Source: Microbacterium sp. p3-SID336
Lineage (GTDB): Bacteria > Actinomycetota > Actinomycetes > Actinomycetales > Microbacteriaceae
Length of the DNA stretch: 64,000 nt
Assembly (NCBI RefSeq): GCF_025143365.1
Contig: NZ_JALXPE010000004.1
Location: forward strand, 1 to 64,000
Direction: 5' to 3'
In this document: one piece after another, positions 49,621 to 58,055 of the stretch
How positions within the stretch are numbered: position 1 is the first letter of the stretch
Layout of the letters: each line of letters begins with the position of its first letter
Program-made: the position numbers and the translations under genes
The notes under the pieces: model-generated
Databases searched by the model: none
Seen by the model: the letters and a program-made list of their open reading frames with translations, nothing else
Told to the model about the DNA's origin: nothing

Positions 49621-50964
49621 TCACTCGCCGTCGTCGCGTCGGGGGAGGCGGATGGGCGTGGTCGCCGCGGTCTTCTCGGTGTAGTCGACCGGTTCGACCG
49701 GCTGCACGACGCGCAGCGGCCGGGTCTCGTCGAGCGTGAGCCGGAACCGGCTGCTCTCGTGGCGGTGCAGTCGACCGGAGGTGAACACCCAGATCGCGCC
49801 GATCGCGCACGCGAGGAAGCCCGCGGTGCCGCCGAGCATGATGGCCGCCCGCGGCCCATACGCGTCGGCGACCCAGCCGGCGATCGGCGCGCCCACCGGG
49901 GTCGAGCCCATGATGACCGCCATGTAGAGCGCCAGCACGCGGCCCCGGAGTGCCGGGTCGGTCGTGATCTGCACGTAGCCGTTCGCGGTGGTCAGCAGCG
50001 TGACGATCATGAAGCCGGTGAACGTCAGCGTGACCGCGTAGGAGAGGTAGGTGGGCATCGCGGCCGAGACGAACGCCGCGATCCCGAAGCCGCCCGCCGC
50101 GAGGATGACCACGCGCACCCTCGCCCTGTCGCGACGCGCGGCGAGCAGGGCGCCGATGAGCGAGCCGATCGCGAGGACCGAGCTGAGCACGCCGTAGCCG
50201 TCGGCGCCGGAGCCGAACTCGAGCGCCATGGTGGAGGCGAAGATCGGGAAGTTCATGCCGAACGCGCCGATCAGGAACACGGTCACGAACACGACCTTGA
50301 GGTCGCTGCGCGCCCAGACGTAGCGGAATCCCTCCGCGAGCCCGCCGCGGCTGCGGTTCTTCGGCCGAGGGGCGAGCAGGTGGGTCCGCATCAGCATCAG
50401 CGCCAGGATCATCGCGAGGAACGTCGCCGCGTTGGCGATGAACACCCATCCGGAGCCGATCGCGACGATGAGCAGGCCGCCCACGGCCGGCCCGACCATC
50501 CGTGCGAGGTTGAAGGAGGCGGAGTTGAGCGCGACCGCGTTGGAGGTGTCGGCGGCCGACACCATGTCGGACACGAACGCCTGCCGGGCGGGAGCGTCGA
50601 AGGCGTTGACGACGCCGAAGCCGAGGGCGAACGCGAACATCATCGGCAGCGTCATGAGGCCGGCGAGCAGCAGGGAACCGACGGCGATCGCGAGGGCGAG
50701 CAGCGCGCCCTGGGTGGCGAGCAGGATGCGGCGGCGGTCGAAGCGGTCGGCGACCCAGCCGGTCAGGCTCACGAGCACCAGCGGAGGGCCGAACTGCAGC
50801 GCCATGGTGACGCCCATGGCGGTGGCGTCGTTGTCGGTCAGCTCGGTCAGCACGACCCAGTCCTGCGCGGTCGCCTGCATCCAGCCGCCGACGTTGGAGA
50901 CCAGGGCTCCGGCGAACCAGATGCGGTAGTTGAGGTTCGCGAAGGAGCGGAACATGGCGCTCAT
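49621..50964 (-). CDS. MFS exporter (MFS_3, EntS-like)
   Basis: A 447-residue MFS transporter with about twelve helices, first in a marR-linked pair. FRSFANLNYRIWFAGALVS and NVGGWMQATAQDWVVLTEL at the N-terminus, DRFDRRRILLATQ in the A-motif loop and DAPARQAFVSDMV near 120 are hallmarks of the group that includes enterobactin and drug exporters. It overlaps marR by ATGA, so both are made together and the regulator likely senses a compound the pump exports. Confidence 0.88.
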   Translation of the reverse strand: MSAMFRSFANLNYRIWFAGALVSNVGGWMQATAQDWVVLTELTDNDATAMGVTMALQFGPPLVLVSLTGWVADRFDRRRILLATQGALLALAIAVGSLLLAGLMTLPMMFAFALGFGVVNAFDAPARQAFVSDMVSAADTSNAVALNSASFNLARMVGPAVGGLLIVAIGSGWVFIANAATFLAMILALMLMRTHLLAPRPKNRSRGGLAEGFRYVWARSDLKVVFVTVFLIGAFGMNFPIFASTMALEFGSGADGYGVLSSVLAIGSLIGALLAARRDRARVRVVILAAGGFGIAAFVSAAMPTYLSYAVTLTFTGFMIVTLLTTANGYVQITTDPALRGRVLALYMAVIMGSTPVGAPIAGWVADAYGPRAAIMLGGTAGFLACAIGAIWVFTSGRLHRHESSRFRLTLDETRPLRVVQPVEPVDYTEKTAATTPIRLPRRDDGE

Positions 50965-51401
50965 CGCTCGACCACCCTCCGCATCAGCTCGCTGGCCTCC
51001 CGCAGCGTCGCGAGCTCCTGTTCGGTGTAGTCGACCTCGCGGAGCATGTCGGCCAGCAGCACATCGCGGCGGCGGATGGTCTCCACCACGATCTCCGCGC
51101 CGGACGGGGTGATGTCGACCTGCACACGGCGGCGGTCGTCCTCGTCCTGCGTGCGGACGACGAAGCCCTGCTCCTCGAGGCCGTTCACGATGCTCGTCAT
51201 GGACGGAGCGGTGACGCGCTCGCGCTCGGCCAGGGTCGAGATCGTGCGGCGGCCGTTCATGCGCAGGTCGGCGAGCACCGCCAGCTGCGTGTCGCTCATG
51301 GCGTCGGCGGCGCGGACGCAGCGGAGGCGGCGGGCGAGCCGGAAGGTGGCCAGGCGCAGGTCTGTGGCGGTGAGGTGGAGGGATTCATCGGACGCAGACA
51401 T
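50961..51401 (-). CDS. MarR family transcriptional regulator
   Basis: A 146-residue winged-helix repressor. ISTLAERERVTAPSMTSIVN (recognition helix, about 54-73), the wing VVRTQDEDDRRRVQVDIT and C-terminal dimer helix are typical. It is first in the operon with the MFS exporter. A palindromic site right upstream of its start suggests autoregulation. Confidence 0.9.
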   Translation of the reverse strand: MSASDESLHLTATDLRLATFRLARRLRCVRAADAMSDTQLAVLADLRMNGRRTISTLAERERVTAPSMTSIVNGLEEQGFVVRTQDEDDRRRVQVDITPSGAEIVVETIRRRDVLLADMLREVDYTEQELATLREASELMRRVVER

Positions 51402-51404
51402 TAC

Positions 51405-51421
51405 TTAGTTAGCCTATCTAA
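51405..51421. promoter_or_regulatory. MarR-type palindromic operator
   Basis: TTAGTTAGCCTATCTAA is a 17-base palindrome with matching arms TTAG-TAG/CTA-CTAA and three unpaired or mismatched central positions. It lies three bases before the marR start, overlapping the expected promoter. It is unusually AT-rich for this sequence. Confidence 0.72.
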
Positions 51422-51472
51422 TTTTTCGCCACGCGGGCAGGGGGTGCGGGCGGGACCGGGCAGAATGGAGGG

Positions 51473-52219
51473 GTGACCCGTCGCCTCGCTCTCGAAATCG
51501 CCGTCCAGGACCCTGCCGGAGTCCGCATCGCCGCAGAGGTGGGAGCCGCTCGCGTCGAGCTGGCGACCGCCCTCGCCCTCGGCGGCCTCACCCCGTCGCC
51601 CGCGACGCAGGAGCTCGCGCTCGCCGCCGCGGGCGCCGACGGGCCCGAGGTCCACGTGCTGATCCGGCCGCGCGCCGGCGGATTCCACTACGACGCCGAC
51701 GAGCTCGCTGTCGCCGAGCGCGACGTCCGCCACGCGATCGCGGCCGGGGCGGCCGGCGTCGTCATCGGTGCTCTCGACGCGGAGGGGCGGCTCGACCGCG
51801 ACGCCGTGGCGCGGCTGCGCGACGCGGCCGACGGCGCCTCGGTCACCCTGCACCGGGCGATCGACATGACCGCCGACCCTGTCGCCACCCTGCGCGCCGC
51901 CCGCGAGCTGGGGCTGCGCCGCGTGCTCACCTCGGGCGGAGCCTCCGCCGCGATCGACGGGATCGACACGCTGCGGGCGCTCGTCGCGGCCGCCGAGGGG
52001 CGGATCGAGGTCATGGCAGGCAGCGGCGTCGACGTCGCGAGCGCCCCACTGCTCGCCGCGACGGGAGTCGACGCCCTGCACTTCTCCGCCAAGCGCGCGG
52101 TGACCGAGGACGGCGGCGTGCGCATGGGCTCCGCGTCCGACGGCGTCGGCGGCTATGAGGTCACCGACCGCAGCACCGCCCTCGCGATCGCGGAGGCGCT
52201 CGCGCAGAGTGACCGCTAG
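51473..52219 (+). CDS. cutC: Copper homeostasis/CutC family protein
   Basis: A 248-residue TIM-barrel protein. LEIAVQDPAGVRIAAEVGA, RVELATALALGGLTPS, VLIRPRAGGFHYD, TLHRAIDMTADP, VLTSGGASAAIDG, VMAGSGV and LHFSAKR follow the CutC family. Its role in copper tolerance is uncertain even in E. coli; human CutC binds Cu(I). GTG start with a possible leaderless CAGAAT box six bases upstream; GAGG is too close to act as a ribosome site. The stop TAG forms part of the next gene's -10 box. Confidence 0.9.
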   Translation: MTRRLALEIAVQDPAGVRIAAEVGAARVELATALALGGLTPSPATQELALAAAGADGPEVHVLIRPRAGGFHYDADELAVAERDVRHAIAAGAAGVVIGALDAEGRLDRDAVARLRDAADGASVTLHRAIDMTADPVATLRAARELGLRRVLTSGGASAAIDGIDTLRALVAAAEGRIEVMAGSGVDVASAPLLAATGVDALHFSAKRAVTEDGGVRMGSASDGVGGYEVTDRSTALAIAEALAQSDR

Positions 52220-52222
52220 GGT
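52217..52222 (+). promoter_or_regulatory. -10 box sharing the cutC stop codon
   Basis: TAGGGT, whose first three bases are the cutC stop, lies six bases before the GTG of the alpha/beta hydrolase. The downstream gene therefore has its own leaderless promoter with no spare spacer. Confidence 0.5.
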
Positions 52223-52228
52223 CTGACC

Positions 52229-53089
52229 GTGACGGAAACCCGCGAGTTCACGGATGCCCACGGCATCGCCATCGTCTACGACGTCCACCCCGCGGCAGGC
52301 ACCCCGCGCGGAGTCGTGCAGCTGCTGCACGGGGTGGGCGAGCACGCCGGCCGCTACCCCGCGCTGATCGGCGCCCTCACCGCCGCCGGCTTCACCGTCT
52401 ACGCCGACGACCACCGCGGTCACGGGCGCACCGGGATCCGGCAGCATGGCGGCCCCGAGCGGTTGGGCCGACTGGGCCCCGGTGGTCTGCGCGCCGCGAA
52501 GGACGCGCTGTGGCAGCTCACCCGGCTCATCCGCGAGGAGAACCCCGACCTCCCGCTCGTGCTGCTCGGGCACTCCTGGGGGTCCTTCCTCGCGCAGATG
52601 CTCGTGAACGAGCACGCCGACGCCTACGACGCCGTGATCCTGTCCGGCTCCGCGCTGCGCCTGCCCGGATCGCTCAACGCCGCCCCGCTCAACGCCCGCT
52701 GGGCCGCGACGGAGGGTGCGACGGGGTTCGAGTGGCTCAGCCGCGACCCGGCCGTGGGGGCGGCGTTCCACGAGGATCCACTCACCACGGACGTGCCGCT
52801 GCTGAAGCTCTTCGGTCCGGTCGAGGCCGCGCGGCTGTACGGGCGCCCGGCGAGGAACCTCGGCCGCGACCTGCCGCTGCTGCTGCTCGTGGGGCGGGAC
52901 GACCCGGTGGGCGGACCCCGCAGCGTGCACAAGCTCGCCGACGAGTACCGCACGCGCTCCGGGCTCACGGATGTCACCACCCTCGTGTACCCGGACGCCC
53001 GCCACGAGATCTTCAACGAGCTGCAGCAGGACGAGGTGCGCGCCGACGTGCTCGCCTGGCTCGACGCGCGCATCCCCGCTCGCGACTGA
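52229..53089 (+). CDS. Alpha/beta hydrolase (monoacylglycerol-lipase-like)
   Basis: A 286-residue serine hydrolase of the lysophospholipase/MAG lipase group. HGVGEHAGRYPAL (oxyanion region) near residue 32, nucleophile Ser116 in GHSWGS, Asp in GRDDPVGG near 225 and His in ARHEIFNE near 257 form the triad. The absence of a signal peptide implies cytosolic action on lipids or esters. GTG start, leaderless. Confidence 0.88.
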   Translation: MTETREFTDAHGIAIVYDVHPAAGTPRGVVQLLHGVGEHAGRYPALIGALTAAGFTVYADDHRGHGRTGIRQHGGPERLGRLGPGGLRAAKDALWQLTRLIREENPDLPLVLLGHSWGSFLAQMLVNEHADAYDAVILSGSALRLPGSLNAAPLNARWAATEGATGFEWLSRDPAVGAAFHEDPLTTDVPLLKLFGPVEAARLYGRPARNLGRDLPLLLLVGRDDPVGGPRSVHKLADEYRTRSGLTDVTTLVYPDARHEIFNELQQDEVRADVLAWLDARIPARD

Positions 53090-53186
53090 TCCCCGCCCCG
53101 CATTCCGGTCCCCCCGGGAGTGTGACGCGGGATGACGCGCGGTGAAGGCGTGTGACGAGCGGTGTCCGTGCGCCCTCCGGCCGCTC

Positions 53187-53192
53187 TAGATT
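53187..53192 (+). promoter_or_regulatory. -10 box upstream of DUF1684 gene
   Basis: TAGATT lies about 40 bases before the ATG, leaving a short leader with a GGGGAGGG ribosome site. A -35 is not clear. Confidence 0.4.
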
Positions 53193-53231
53193 CGGGCTCA
53201 TCCGCAGGAGCGACGGGGAGGGCGCGCGGCG

Positions 53232-53969
53232 ATGAGTTTCCGGAGCGACTGGCACGACTGGCATGCCGCGCGCGAGCGCTACGCCGGGGCGGAGTACGGG
53301 CCGTCCGCTCTCGAGTCCACGAACTGGCTCATCAGCGAGCCGGCCGCCGTCGACGGCATCCCCGGGCTGTGGGCCCTCGCCGGCGACGACGGCATCCGCG
53401 GCACCGAGCTCGGGCAGCACGGGTCGAGCGTGACGCTGCGCGGCACCCAGACGCTGCGGATCGGGCGGCGCGAGCTGCGGGTGTTCGACCGCAACGGCGC
53501 GATCGCGCTGCGCGTGTGGAACCCGGCGCGACCGCAGCGGGAGTGGTTCACCGCGATCGACGCCTACGCCCCGGATGAGCGGTGGCGGCTGCCGGCCCGG
53601 TTCGAGCCGACGCCGGGGGAGCGGATCGTGGTGACCTCGGTCGACGGCGCCTCGCGCGAGACCGAGGTCGCCGGTCGGCTGCACTTCACGCTCGCCGGAG
53701 CCGCGCACGTGCTCACCGTCACGCGGACCGCGCAGGGCGCGCTGACCGCGGTGTTCGGCGACGGCACGAACGGCCTGGAGACGTACCGCTTCCGCTTCCT
53801 CCCGGTGGACGATCCCGCAGCCGACGGCACCGCGATCCTCGACTTCAACCGCGCTTACCTGCCGCCGTGCGCGTTCTCGGACCAGTTCGTGTGCCCGCAG
53901 CCTCCGCCGGGCAACCGCTATTCGACGCCGATCAGGGCGGGCGAGCGCGTGGTCGTGCTCGGCGGCTGA
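53232..53969 (+). CDS. DUF1684 family protein
   Basis: A 245-residue protein of the DUF1684 family of unknown function. The family hallmark LDFNRAYLPPCAFSDQFVCP lies near residue 205 and precedes PPPGNRYSTPIRAGE. Mostly beta-strand; no signal or membrane segment. Upstream GGGGAGGG is a good ribosome site. It lies alone between a hydrolase and the lipoate ligase. Confidence 0.88.
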   Translation: MSFRSDWHDWHAARERYAGAEYGPSALESTNWLISEPAAVDGIPGLWALAGDDGIRGTELGQHGSSVTLRGTQTLRIGRRELRVFDRNGAIALRVWNPARPQREWFTAIDAYAPDERWRLPARFEPTPGERIVVTSVDGASRETEVAGRLHFTLAGAAHVLTVTRTAQGALTAVFGDGTNGLETYRFRFLPVDDPAADGTAILDFNRAYLPPCAFSDQFVCPQPPPGNRYSTPIRAGERVVVLGG

Positions 53970-53990
53970 CCCCCGCGGCATCCCGCGCCT

Positions 53991-53996
53991 TAAGCT
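53991..53996 (+). promoter_or_regulatory. -10 box for leaderless lipoate ligase
   Basis: TAAGCT lies six bases before the GTG start. No ribosome site is present. Confidence 0.5.
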
Positions 53997-54002
53997 GGAA
54001 CC

Positions 54003-55052
54003 GTGCACGGTGAATACAAGGTCCCTGGGGGCAAGCTCGTCGTCGTCGACCTCGAGGTCGAGAACGACCGGATCGCGCGCTTCCGGCTCGCCGGAGACTT
54101 CTTCCTCGAGCCCGACTCCGCGCTCGACGACATCGATGCCGCGGTCAACGGCCTGCCCGTCGAATCGGATGCCTCTGCCATCGCGGCGGCCGTCCGGGGT
54201 GCGCTCCCCGCGGGCGCGCAGCTGCTCGGCTTCACGCCGGAGGCTGTGGGGACCGCGGTGCGCCGTGCGCTCGTGACCGCTCCGGGCTGGGGCGACTTCG
54301 ACTGGGAGGTCGTGCACGAGAAGGCGGTCTCGCCGCGCATGAACCTCGCGCTGGACGAGGTGCTCACCTCACGCGTGGGTGAGGGCCGGCGTCGTCCGAC
54401 GCTGCGCATCTGGGAGTGGGACGAGTCGGCCGTGGTGATCGGCTCGTTCCAGTCGTACCGCAACGAGGTCGACCCGGAGGGGGCGGCCCGCCACGGCTTC
54501 GACGTGGTGCGGCGCATCTCCGGCGGCGGCGCGATGCTGATGGCCGCGGGCCAGATCATCACCTACTCGCTGTACGTGCCGGCCTCGCTCGTCGCCGGCA
54601 TGACCTTCGCCGACTCCTATGCGTTCCTCGACGACTGGGTGCTGCAGGCGCTGCGATCGCTCGGCATCGACGCCGTGTACCAGCCGCTCAACGACATCGC
54701 GAGCCCGACGGGGAAGATCGGCGGCGCTGCGCAGAAGCGTCTCGCGAACGGCGGCGTGCTGCATCACGCGACGCTCTCCTACGACATCGACGGCCAGGTG
54801 CTCACCGAGGTGCTGCGCATCGGGCGCGAGAAGCTCAGCGACAAGGGCACCGCGTCGGCGGCCAAGCGTGTGGATCCGCTGCGCAGCCAGACCGGTCTGG
54901 AGCGGGCGGAGATCATCGAGCGCTTCAAGGACACGTTCCGCTCCCTCACCTCAGCGGAGGACGGCAGCATCACGCCGGAGGAGTACGAGGCGGCGGAGGC
55001 GCTGGTGGCGTCGAAGTTCGCCACCGACGCGTGGCTGCATCGGGTGCCGTGA
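54003..55052 (+). CDS. Lipoate-protein ligase with N-terminal accessory domain
   Basis: A 349-residue lipoate ligase. Residues 1-95 look like the accessory (LplA C-terminal) domain: GEYKVPGGKLVVVDLEVE and FRLAGDFFLEPDSALDDID. Residues about 100-349 are the catalytic LplA_LipB domain: MNLALDEVL, RRISGGGAML near 169 and TGKIGGAAQKRL near 235 bearing the conserved lysine. The domain order is the reverse of E. coli LplA, where the accessory domain is C-terminal. It attaches lipoate to dehydrogenase E2 and glycine-cleavage H proteins. It starts at GTG and overlaps the downstream methyltransferase gene (GTGA). Confidence 0.85.
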   Translation: MHGEYKVPGGKLVVVDLEVENDRIARFRLAGDFFLEPDSALDDIDAAVNGLPVESDASAIAAAVRGALPAGAQLLGFTPEAVGTAVRRALVTAPGWGDFDWEVVHEKAVSPRMNLALDEVLTSRVGEGRRRPTLRIWEWDESAVVIGSFQSYRNEVDPEGAARHGFDVVRRISGGGAMLMAAGQIITYSLYVPASLVAGMTFADSYAFLDDWVLQALRSLGIDAVYQPLNDIASPTGKIGGAAQKRLANGGVLHHATLSYDIDGQVLTEVLRIGREKLSDKGTASAAKRVDPLRSQTGLERAEIIERFKDTFRSLTSAEDGSITPEEYEAAEALVASKFATDAWLHRVP

Positions 55053-56044
55053 CCGGCGCCGACGACGACTCCGCGACTCGCGCTGAGGGCAGCCGAGAGG
55101 AGTCGCGGGGGTCGGTCGAGATCATCGAGGGCGACAACCTCGCCGTCGCGGCGACCCTCCCGTCCGCCTCCTTCACCCTCGTCTACCTCGACCCGCCGTT
55201 CAACACCGGCCGGGCGCGCGAACGCCAGGTCGTCACCGCACGCCGCACGTTCACAACGCAGGAGAAAACGGAGTCCCGCGCGGAGGCCATTGCGGAATCT
55301 CGCGGCACCGCCGATCCAGACACCGCAGATCTCCTGAGAACCGAACATGGGGCCGGCGAGCCCGAGGTGCGCCACGGCTTCCACGGGCATCGATACGAGC
55401 GCGTGCGCGGCATGCTCCGCACCTACGACGACAGCTTCGACGACTACGGCGCCTTCCTCATGCCGCGGCTGGAGGAGGCGTGGCGGCTGCTGGCCGACGA
55501 CGGCACGCTCTACCTGCACCTGGACTACCGGGAGGCGCACTACGCCAAGGTCATGCTGGATGCGGTGTTCGGTCGCGACTGCTTCCTGAACGAGCTCATC
55601 TGGGCCTACGACTACGGCGCGAAGTCGCGGCGCCGCTGGCCCACGAAGCACGACACGATCCTGGTGTACGTGAAGAACCCCCGCACCTATGTGTTCAACT
55701 CCGACGACGTCGACCGGGAGCCGTACATGGCGCCGGGTCTGGTCACGGCGGAGAAGGCGGCCCGCGGCAAGCTGCCGACCGACGTGTGGTGGCACACCAT
55801 CGTGCCCACGACGGGGCGCGAGAAGACGGGGTATCCCACGCAGAAGCCGGAGGGGATCCTGCGGCGCATCGTCACCGCGTCGAGCCGGCCGGGGGATCGG
55901 GTGCTCGACCTGTTCGCGGGCAGCGGCACGACGGGAGCGGTGGCGTCGGCGCTCGGCCGGGACGCGGTGCTGGTCGACGACAACCCCGAAGCGGTGCGTG
56001 TGATGGCCGCGCGGATTCCGCACGCCGAGGTCAGCCGCGGCTGA
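55049..56044 (+). CDS. Site-specific DNA methyltransferase (N4/N6, beta class)
   Basis: A 331-residue amino-methyltransferase. Motif IV LVYLDPPFNTG near residue 43 precedes motif I LDLFAGSGTTGAVASALG near 286, the beta-class order. A low-GC, charged insert (about 55-100) separates motif IV from the rest. No restriction endonuclease or specificity subunit is next to it, so it may be a solitary epigenetic methylase. GTG start overlaps the lipoate ligase stop. The target site cannot be read from sequence. Confidence 0.87.
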   Translation: MTGADDDSATRAEGSREESRGSVEIIEGDNLAVAATLPSASFTLVYLDPPFNTGRARERQVVTARRTFTTQEKTESRAEAIAESRGTADPDTADLLRTEHGAGEPEVRHGFHGHRYERVRGMLRTYDDSFDDYGAFLMPRLEEAWRLLADDGTLYLHLDYREAHYAKVMLDAVFGRDCFLNELIWAYDYGAKSRRRWPTKHDTILVYVKNPRTYVFNSDDVDREPYMAPGLVTAEKAARGKLPTDVWWHTIVPTTGREKTGYPTQKPEGILRRIVTASSRPGDRVLDLFAGSGTTGAVASALGRDAVLVDDNPEAVRVMAARIPHAEVSRG

Positions 56045-56065
56045 GACCCGGCACCGCGAACCCGC

Positions 56066-57469
56066 TCAGGAGTCGAAGCCCATGCCCAGGGCGTCGAGGG
56101 TCCGGAGGAAGAGGTTGCGGCGGCCCTCCTGGTGGTCGGCCCTGTCCATCGCGGCGCGCACGAGGTTGATGCCGATCGACGCGGCGGGTTCGGGCGGGAA
56201 CGGGATCGGCTTCTCGCGCACCATCCGCAGCGCCGTGCGTTCCGTCTCCTCGCCCGCGAGCTTGTCGAGCATCACGTCGGCGGCGAAGCGCGCGGCGCCG
56301 ACCCCGAGCCCGGTGAAGCCGGTGGCGTAGGCGACGCGGCCGCGGCGCGCGGTGCCGAAGAACGCGCAGAAGCGGCTTGACGAGTCGATCGCGCCCGCCC
56401 AGCGGTGCGTGAAGCGGAGTCCGGCGAGCTGCGGGAAGGTCGTGAAGAAGTGTGAGGCGAGGCGCCGGTGGCTCTCCATCCGGTCCTCATAGGCGGGGCG
56501 GACCTTGCCGCCGAAGTGGTAGACGGCGTCGTAGCCGCCGAACAGGATCCGGTTGTCGGCGGTCAGACGATAGTAGTGGAACTGGTTGGCGCTGTCGGCG
56601 AGGCCCTGGCGGTGCCGCCAGCCGACCGACGCGAGCTGCTCGTCGCTCAAGGGCTCCGTCATCAGCACGTAGTCGTACACGGGCACGGTCATCAGGCGAT
56701 TGCGCTTCAGCAGAGAGGGGAACACGTTGGTGGCGAGAGCCACGGTGTTCGCGGCGACCCTGCCGCCGTCCGTGACGAGCGTGACCGGACCCGCGTCCGG
56801 CCCCTCGATGCGCCGTACCCGGCTGCGCTCGTGCAGCTCCACGCCGAGCTCTGCGGCGACCCTGGCCAGCTCCAGCCCGAGCTTCGCGGGATGCACGAGG
56901 GCACTGCCCTCCCGGTCCCACGCCCCGGCGAGGAACGTGGGGGAGTGCACCTCGGCCTGCACGGCCTCGCGGTCGAGGAATCCGTCCTCCTCGCGCAGCC
57001 ACTCGATCTGATGCGGCTCCACGGCAACGGCGAGCTGCCCGGTGCGCTCGAACTCCGCGTCCATGCCGTAGCGGTGCACGGTGTCCGCGATGCCGTCGAG
57101 GTTCTCGCGGCCCAGCTCCTCCAGGCGGTCGATCTCCTCGGGCCAGCGGTTCACGCCGTTCTCGTGCCCGTGCGTGAGACTGGCCTCGCAGAAGCCGCCG
57201 TTCCGCCCGGACGCCGCCCAGGCGATGCGCGAGGCCTCCAGCAGCACCACTCGGCGGTCGGGGTCGCGCTCCTTGGCGCGGATCGCGGTCCACAGCCCCG
57301 TGTAGCCGCCGCCGACGATGGCGAGGTCGGCGTGCACGGTGCCGCGGAGCGGCGGATGCTCGGGCCGAGGGACGTCGTCGAGCCAGAACACGCGCAGGGC
57401 GGTGTCGCGCAGGGAGTCGTCGATGACCGACTGCGGCGGACGGCGGCGTTCGAAGACCGTGGTGCCCAT
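56066..57469 (-). CDS. FAD-dependent oxidoreductase (DAO family, GlpO/PuuB-like)
   Basis: A 467-residue flavoprotein of the D-amino-acid-oxidase family. ADLAIVGGGYTGLWTAIRAKE (residues about 48-68) binds FAD; the AASGRNGGF segment and GTARRGRVAYATGFTGLGVG near 375 are typical of gamma-glutamylputrescine oxidase and related amine oxidases. The N-terminal 40 residues resemble those of putrescine-type oxidases. ATG at 57469 is favoured by GGAG five bases upstream; a GTG two codons earlier is possible. It follows an Lrp/AsnC regulator that may control it. Substrate, an amino acid or polyamine derivative, is unknown. Confidence 0.85.
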   Translation of the reverse strand: MGTTVFERRRPPQSVIDDSLRDTALRVFWLDDVPRPEHPPLRGTVHADLAIVGGGYTGLWTAIRAKERDPDRRVVLLEASRIAWAASGRNGGFCEASLTHGHENGVNRWPEEIDRLEELGRENLDGIADTVHRYGMDAEFERTGQLAVAVEPHQIEWLREEDGFLDREAVQAEVHSPTFLAGAWDREGSALVHPAKLGLELARVAAELGVELHERSRVRRIEGPDAGPVTLVTDGGRVAANTVALATNVFPSLLKRNRLMTVPVYDYVLMTEPLSDEQLASVGWRHRQGLADSANQFHYYRLTADNRILFGGYDAVYHFGGKVRPAYEDRMESHRRLASHFFTTFPQLAGLRFTHRWAGAIDSSSRFCAFFGTARRGRVAYATGFTGLGVGAARFAADVMLDKLAGEETERTALRMVREKPIPFPPEPAASIGINLVRAAMDRADHQEGRRNLFLRTLDALGMGFDS

Positions 57470-57494
57470 GTTCACTCCGATGTGCGGGGCCGCG

Positions 57495-57962
57495 TCAGCG
57501 CGTGCCCCAGTTGTACAGGTCCTTGTAGAGGCCGGCGTAGAGCAGGCTCTCGGTGTGCACGACCCCCGGGATGGTCCGGATGCGGGTGGCGATGAGGTCG
57601 ATCAGGTGATCGTCGTCCTCGCACACCGCTTCGACGAGGATGTCGAAAGTGCCGAGCGTGACGACCACGTAGGCCAGCTCGGTGATGGCGGTCAGCTCCT
57701 CCGCGATCGCCCGCGGATCGCCGGCGACCCGGATGCCGATCATCGACATGCGCCGGAATCCGAGCTGCAGCGGGTCGGTGACCGCGACGATCTGGATGAT
57801 GCCCGCCTCGGTCATGCGCTGTACGCGCTGGCGCGCGGCCGCTTCGCTGAGCCCCACTTCGCGCGCGATCTCCGCGTAGGGTCGGCGGCCGTCCTCCTGC
57901 AGCAGCTCGACGATGCGCTTGGAGATGTCGTCGAGGGTGGGCTGCGGCGCGTGCGGGCTCAT
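57495..57962 (-). CDS. Lrp/AsnC family transcriptional regulator
   Basis: A 155-residue feast/famine regulator. Helix-turn-helix YAEIAREVGLSEAAARQRVQR (residues about 29-49) then a RAM effector domain with VVVTLGTFDILVEAVCEDDDHL and the C-terminal GVVHTESLL. It sits 25 bases upstream of the FAD oxidase in the same direction, so it probably regulates that gene in response to an amino acid or amine. Upstream half-sites are listed separately. Confidence 0.9.
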   Translation of the reverse strand: MSPHAPQPTLDDISKRIVELLQEDGRRPYAEIAREVGLSEAAARQRVQRMTEAGIIQIVAVTDPLQLGFRRMSMIGIRVAGDPRAIAEELTAITELAYVVVTLGTFDILVEAVCEDDDHLIDLIATRIRTIPGVVHTESLLYAGLYKDLYNWGTR

Positions 57963-57997
57963 GTACTGATCGTGTCACCCGTCGGCCACGTGCGCAA

Positions 57998-58025
57998 CTG
58001 ATTCCGTTGGAAGAACACGAATCAG
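57998..58025. promoter_or_regulatory. Possible Lrp operator half-sites
   Basis: CTGATTC at 57998 and GAATCAG at 58019 form an inverted repeat with 14 bases between, and CTGAATC follows at 58029. Repeated half-sites upstream of the lrp gene are typical for autoregulation by this family; tentative. Confidence 0.4.
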
Positions 58026-58055
58026 CCGCTGAATCGGTGGGCTCTTCGACGCCGT

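Noticed and set aside
54416..56044. Longer methyltransferase starting inside the lipoate ligase gene
   Set aside because: The extra N-terminus is Arg/Gly-rich shadow sequence; the GTGA overlap gives a natural start and standard motif positions.
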